Shown here: one piece after another, positions 59,174-64,000 of the stretch
Position numbering within the stretch: the first letter of the stretch is position 1
How the letters are laid out: each line of letters begins with the position of its first letter
Assembly (NCBI GenBank): GCA_019454045.1
Contig: SKCR01047718.1
Location: 1 to 64,000 of the forward strand
Direction: 5' to 3'
Length of the DNA: 64,000 bases
Source: Zanthoxylum bungeanum
Taxonomy: Eukaryota; Streptophyta; Magnoliopsida; Sapindales; Rutaceae
Translations under genes and position numbers: made by a program
The notes under the pieces: generated by a model
Databases searched by the model: none
The model's input: the letters and a program-made list of their open reading frames with translations, nothing else
Told to the model about the DNA's origin: nothing

Positions 59174-60000
59174 GAATCAGCCTACATAATCGGTATTAAG
59201 ATCTACCGTAATAGATCTAAGAGGTTGTTAGGACTTTCTCAATCTACGTACATAGATAAAGTTTTGAAAAGATTTAAAATGGAAGATTCCAAAAAAGGTA
59301 ATTTACCTGCTTGTCATGGAATCAAATTATCTAAGGAGCAATGTCCACATACTCCTTCAGATAGAGAGCGTATGAGTAGGATCGCTTATGCTTCAGCAAT
59401 AGGATCGATCATGTACGCCATGCTATGTACAAGACCTGATGTCTCTTATACTTTTAGCATAACGAGCAGGTATCAGGCAAATCCTGGTGAGCAACACTAG
59501 GAAGCTGTCAAAACAGTCCTCAAGTATCTGTGAAGAATTAAGGATGTGTTTTTGATATACGGAGATTGTTCTGAGATGAAAGTCATTGGTTACTGTGATG
59601 CGAGCTTTCAGACCGATAGGATGACAGCAGATCGCAAACAGGATATCTATTTACTTGAATGACGGTGCTGTAAGTTGGAAAAGCTCAAAGCTTTCAACTA
59701 CAGTGGACTCCACCACTGAAACCGAGTATATTGCAGCATCTGAGGCAGCTAAAGAAGCAGTCTGGATAAAGAAGTTCATCACAGAGCTGGAAGTGCTTCC
59801 CGCGATAAAGAATGGCGTCACGATGTCCTGTGACAACACGAGCGCCATTGCTCAATCAAAGTAACCAAGGTCCCACCAGAAATCCAAGCATGTACTCAAG
59901 CGATTTCATCTCATCAGGGAGATTGTTGAGAGAAAAGAAGTTATTATAGAGAACATACCCACAGAAAAAATCTTGAAGATTCTCTGACTAAAGGGCTGAC
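59174..60000 (+). pseudogene. Copia B2 RT end and RNase H
   Basis: The frame 59225-59500 carries GLSQSTYIDKVLKRFKMED and YASAIGSIMYAMLCTRPDVS, the conserved segment between RT and RNase H. The frame 59655-59864 has AVSWKSSKLSTTVDSTTETE, YIAASEAAKEAVWIKKFI and SCDNTSAIAQSK with the RNase H acidic residues. It continues out of frame with HQKSKHVLKRFHLIREIVE. The LTR follows within about 80 bp. Confidence 0.87.
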
Positions 60001-60066
60001 CCAACAAAAGCATGATAGGCACACCCGAGAGTATGGTGTCCAGATTCATACTAGTTGGTATAGTGC

Positions 60067-60077
60067 AAGTGAGAGAT
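60067..60077 (+). other. Polypurine tract of B2
   Basis: AAGTGAGAGAT lies directly before the 3' LTR; it differs by one base from the LTR-A tract AAGTGGGAGAT. Confidence 0.85.
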
Positions 60078-62028
60078 TGTTAGGGATATGCCTTATACCC
60101 AACTTGTGGATGGGCTATATGTACATGTATTTGTAATATTTTCATTAATTAATAAAATGACAATCTTTATTATACGTGTCTTACATAACTTATATGAATC
60201 ATCAACACTGTAATAAAGCCTTGGAGTAATAAGACGATGGCTTCCACGCCTTATGAGAATCATTACTCTTAAATGTTCCAAGTCATAATTTTGTGAATAA
60301 TCTGGGCGTTCACAAAGTGGAGAGAATAGCATGATGATATGATCCACCCTTTAGTGGGAAGCTGATCTCATAGGCTACTAGCAGAGATCTGTCCGCTTGG
60401 TGTATCACATGGATGCATGAGTTGCTCGTGTCCATCGAACTGACCGCTGAAAGTTTTCATATGTAGTGTTTATCCCATGTGTCTGTGAGAACTTTCATGT
60501 ATCGATTATATGACTAGTCCTTAGACTTGAGGTTACAATCGTATGTGTGGATCAAATAACTTTGACATTCTCCTTCTTCGGTTCAAAAGATCCGGTCATA
60601 AGGGTATGATTGGGTCATTTGTTGAAACACATGAAGTTTGTAAAGATACAACAAGAATCGCCACTCTCTCGGATAATATAAGAGTAGTATTCCAGTTCAC
60701 GGGTTGATATGTGTGATCAGTGCTTGAGACTGTGGCCACATCGGAAGAATCATGTGAGATTCTTGGGTTAGCACGATTCATGACACTATCAACATCATAC
60801 ATTTGACCATATGGGTAGACACTTTCCGTACCCTAGGTCAATAGGTGGGGATACAGTGAGGCGATGGACCGTATCATATGTAAATCGCATACATAATGGG
60901 TATATATATATATATCTTTCCTTCTCATTTGGGGGCCTTGGCATGTTGTTAGATGTCAACATTGGTCATTGAAATCGAACGACCATCTGATCGGAGGATA
61001 ATTTATGTTCGATTAAATTATCATGATTCATTTCACTTCCAACTTGAGGGGAACCCAAAAGTTCACACACAACAAAGTCGAAATCAATGGTTAACAGTGC
61101 ACAGTACAAATATAACAGCATATATGATTGCTGTAGGAATTGTTCATAAATGGTTCAATGTGTTTAATTATTTAACAGATCATTTATGAGGTTCCATAGT
61201 GGCTTATGGATTGGTGAATGACGATAGGGGCACTTTGGAATTGGAATTTTAAAAAAAAATTACTATTCACATGAATAGTATAAAAAATGACTATTCACGT
61301 GAATAGTAAGAAAATATTTATTTTTTTTGAATTCCAATTCAGCCCAAACTCTTATTAGGGTTTTATAATCTCATTAAACCACTAAATTAAGATCCAATGG
61401 CTAAGATTAAATTAGCTTTTATCCCACATCAGATTCTTAATTAATTTTGTTGTCTTTGGAGCACTATATAAACCCAAAGATTTCTTCACAAATTTTTACA
61501 CCAAACCTTTCATATCTTGGGTTTATATAAGTGAGCAACTCTAAATTTTAAGAGTAAGCCACTGATTTTGAGGATCTTTAAGTCTAATTTACTAGAGGAA
61601 CCTCGAGTTAAAAGTTTTGAGGTATTTGCCTAGGCTAGCACCAAGGGCAAAATATCCGTGCACTCAAGGCGTAGTATTGCCGTTGAGTTTTGGCTTTGGT
61701 GTGTGCATCTTTGGAGGCCAGAAACTTGGGTGGCTCTTTGGAATGTGGAAGAGCTTGCTGAGTTCGAGAAAAGCTTGTAGATTGGAGGGAGGACTGGAGG
61801 AGTTTACGGTTCAAGTAAGTCTTTTTCTTTCTTTATTTTATTTAGAGTTCTTATGATAGTTAGCATGTTTAGGTTTATGTTCTTTGCATGTTTTATGATT
61901 TTTATGCTTAGAATATATAGTAACATGCCTAGGCTTGTAGAATAATCAAAACAAATGGGTCTTGGGCAAAGGGAAAACGGCATAATAATTTTGATTTTCC
62001 GCTGCGCACTCGCGGCCGCTTCCCTACA
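60078..62028 (+). mobile_element. 3' LTR-B of B2, complete, 1951 bp
   Basis: TGTTAGGGATATGCC to CGGCCGCTTCCCTACA, followed by TCATC. It has a (TA)n run near 60900, the 18-bp palindrome ACTATTCACGTGAATAGT (61290-61307), a TATA box (61465-61472) and GTAAGT (61815-61820). It is the reference copy for the LTR-B family in this window. Confidence 0.93.
61290..61307. promoter_or_regulatory. Palindromic G-box in LTR-B
   Basis: ACTATTCACGTGAATAGT is a perfect 18-bp palindrome centred on CACGTG, the plant G-box bound by bZIP and bHLH factors. It lies about 160 bp before the TATA box. A partner, ACTATTCACATGAATAGT, lies at 61262-61279. B1 has a related but broken pair (19130-19190). Confidence 0.6.
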
Positions 62029-62033
62029 TCATC

Positions 62034-62062
62034 ATCACGTTATGTGTAAAAATGAAATGTCT
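62034..62062 (-). mobile_element. Athila-LTR remnant right of B2
   Basis: About 29 bp (TATGTGTAAAAAT ... ATGTCTACA) match 22415-22442 and continue the block ending at 43489. Beyond it Athila gag begins, so the LTR block and gag were joined by an older rearrangement. Confidence 0.6.
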
Positions 62063-62780
62063 ACACATAGTCGGGCATGTGCTTCAATGCCTTAGCCAAA
62101 TGGATCTTGAGAACTGTTTCTCTAGCTTATGTTTCTGCAAGGAAATTTAGGAAGAGAGTCATCTATTGGGGTTTCCTTCTTAATGATGTCTCTCTTAAGT
62201 AGCTTCTTCTTTTTTGGTTCCTTTGCCCACTCTTGAGGTTGAAACACCCCAATATCGTTATTTATTACAGTTCCACATTTCAGTATGATTGCTTTGCAGA
62301 ATTCATTACCTTGGCCTCTAGGATTGGTTTTTGTATCAAACGGGAGAGTACCTTATGGTATGTAACTCTACATACTCGCTAGCTGTCCCAATTGATTTTT
62401 TAGTATTTTCAAGGATGTTGCTTGACTCTATACCAATGCATCCAATATAATGGCGTTCTTAGAGTTTTCCATGCTCTACTTTGTGAGCATCTTGTTTTGA
62501 TTCACCATCTGTATTAGTAGATCTTCCATGGATGGCTTACTTTCTTGAGTGGCATCTCCTTTCTGGAGGGGGATGTGATATGTCTGATGGACCTGCCCCT
62601 TGGTTATTCTTCCATCCAAAGTTGGGGTGGTTCTTCCACCCCGGATTATAGCTGTTAGAGTGAGGGTTATGTCATTGTCTGTTGTAGTTGTTAACATAGT
62701 TGACAGACTTCTCATGTTGGGTGTATTGATCTGCGTTGTGTCCTCCTCTATAATATAACAGGATCCCCTGGTTTCTTTTA
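62063..62780 (-). pseudogene. Athila gag-pol junction fragment 2
   Basis: The minus strand encodes, in shifting frames, VNYVNNYNRQ, NSYNPGWKNHPNFGWKNN (about 62590-62710), then KILKNQLGQLA, GTLPFDTKTNPRGQGNEFCK, and near the left end AKALKHMPDYV. These are the C-terminal gag and pre-protease segments of Athila elements, and they correspond to 5640-5811 and 7930-8650 of element 1. Many stops. The N-terminal gag is not seen to the right. Confidence 0.78.
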
Positions 62781-64000
62781 TTATTATGATACATGCATGA
62801 ATGAAATGAGAGAACGGAAGGCTTCCCTCTATTTTTAGATTGTTGCAATAAAGATACTGTTTCTTATTCATGGTTGTTAATATTTCAACTATCTATATTT
62901 ATGCTGAATTTTACTACGGATAAAGTGCATTCTTTTTTGTTGATTTTTTGGGTTTCTGTTCGAGGATGTTATATGTTGAGGAAAATATCTCACGTCGGCT
63001 GAGATATATAATTAAACTCAAAATATGTACATTGGACTCAAGTTAGTTTTTGGGTTGAGTTAGGCCCATGAATTTCACACTAACCTACTCATATGATACG
63101 GATCAAGCAAACTAACTTTTGGATAAGTATTAAACTCAAAATATAAGTATTGGACAACCTTCAACTCTCAAACTAACTTTTGGATTGAGTCACCTAATGC
63201 AAAAGTGGACAAATCGTTTTGTGACTAATATGTGTTATGACAGTGGATAGAATTAAAAATGCTTTGAGGCATGAAAACACTATCTTTAAGGTATTAATTG
63301 TCCCCAATATTTTGTTACATTATTAAGGCAATGTACCTTCAGGATACAACAAAGCCTAAAATTTTAAGAACAAAAATTTCTTATAATTCTATAAAATTTT
63401 TGGAATTCGTTTACAAAGAGAAGACTGATATTAAGTAATATTTTAATGAACATAAAACACACATATATATAGGCATAAGATCCTAAGATCCCGGTAGTTA
63501 TTAGTTAAAAGGCTACCGCTTCAGACCAACCACTATGTCTAAAAGTTAAATTAAATTTAACTGTAAAAACAATTAATTTAAATTTCGAAAATATATTATT
63601 ATATAAAATTTCGAAAATTAAAATATATAAATAAAATATAAGTATATGTATTTATATATATATATATTAAAACAAATATTTTGGTTTCTCTCCAAATTCC
63701 AAATCCTTTGATTTCCTTCCAACTTTTTTTTCGAATACATAATCAATATTATTGATTTCGGAATAATCGAAAAACCATATGCCCCCTTACAAACTCTCGT
63801 CCATGGTATAAACATAAAACACAAAATTGTCCCCAGCTAACTCCCTACCACCATATATTTACCCTAAAACAAAAATTATCCAAACATCTGATATACCAAG
63901 GATGACTGCATAAAGAAAGTAAAAAAATTCAGCAGCTCATGAACCACCAGCTGCTATAATTGATCATAACAATAAACTTCCATAAGCACACTCACACCCC
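62781..64000. other. Unassigned AT-rich DNA
   Basis: No gene or known element recognised. Between 62965 and 63200 ACTCAAAATAT and CTAACTTTTGGAT phrases are repeated two or three times. The start, TGTTGAGGAAAATATCTCAC, has the look of a small LTR or TRIM end, but no second end was found. From 63400 to 63700 the DNA is extremely AT-rich with a short TA run (63654-63666). The minus frame 63618-63824 has no protein features. Confidence 0.5.

Larger units (their letters stand above)
43490..62028 (+). mobile_element. Copia element B2 with nested LTR-A element
   Basis: Bounded by TCATC (43485-43489 and 62029-62033). Without the 10.3-kb insertion it is about 8.2 kb: 5' LTR-B in two parts, a rearranged leader, gag, protease, integrase, RT, RNase H, polypurine tract and complete 3' LTR-B. 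The end of the 5' LTR and the primer site are missing. Gene order protease-integrase-RT and sequence place it in Ty1/copia (TNT1-like). Stops and frameshifts occur in every domain. Confidence 0.92.

Noticed and set aside
1..64000. A new gene system such as a defence or biosynthetic cluster
   Set aside because: Every coding stretch that could be interpreted is retrotransposon gag or pol. No host-type gene cluster is present.

Overview
This is plant nuclear DNA made almost entirely of nested LTR retrotransposons. I found no ordinary host gene, rRNA, tRNA gene or CRISPR array. The evidence is plant-type Ty3/gypsy coding remnants of the Athila and Tat lineages, plant-type Ty1/copia gag-pol, primer-binding sites matching plant tRNA-Asp, tRNA-Arg and initiator tRNA-Met, and very AT-rich long LTRs. 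An angiosperm with a repeat-rich genome fits; the species cannot be read from the sequence. Family names used here (LTR-A, -B, -C, -D) are local labels.

Layout. (1) 1-2862: the end of an LTR-A copy cut by the window edge, then another LTR-like block (LTR-D). (2) 2863-10404: a decayed Athila-like element on the minus strand (gag, protease, RT, RNase H, start of integrase, tRNA-Asp primer site), split by a solo LTR-A at 5817-7929 with target duplication GTCTT. (3) 10405-about 21757: copia element B1 on the plus strand, inserted in the Athila LTR. Its own 5' LTR is split by a minus-strand LTR-A element (11288-18810, duplication GCTAG). B1 is cut off in its protease. (4) 21758-29236: an unidentified LTR end, a small Athila-LTR piece, then a minus-strand Tat relic holding tandem repeats and gag, split by solo LTR-C (25889-27951, duplication GTTGG). 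(5) 29237-62062: another Athila-type LTR-like block carrying two large insertions. These are a plus-strand Tat element (30102-42850, duplication CTCAC) and copia element B2 (43490-62028, duplication TCATC). The 5' LTR of B2 is itself split by a minus-strand LTR-A element (43889-54194, duplication TATCC). (6) 62063-about 62780: Athila gag, minus strand. (7) 62781-64000: unassigned AT-rich DNA.

Relative order of events is readable from who interrupts whom: Athila and Tat relics first, then copia B and the Tat element, then LTR-A and LTR-C copies. Five insertions have both flanking 5-bp duplications still visible.

The most interesting biology is the LTR-A family. It has about 2.1-kb LTRs that are almost identical within one copy, yet its interior has no usable gag-pol, and both copies share a destroyed RT active site. 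It looks like a family moved in trans by another element's proteins. I see no evidence for a new gene system such as a defence island, biosynthetic cluster or unknown operon, and I do not claim one.
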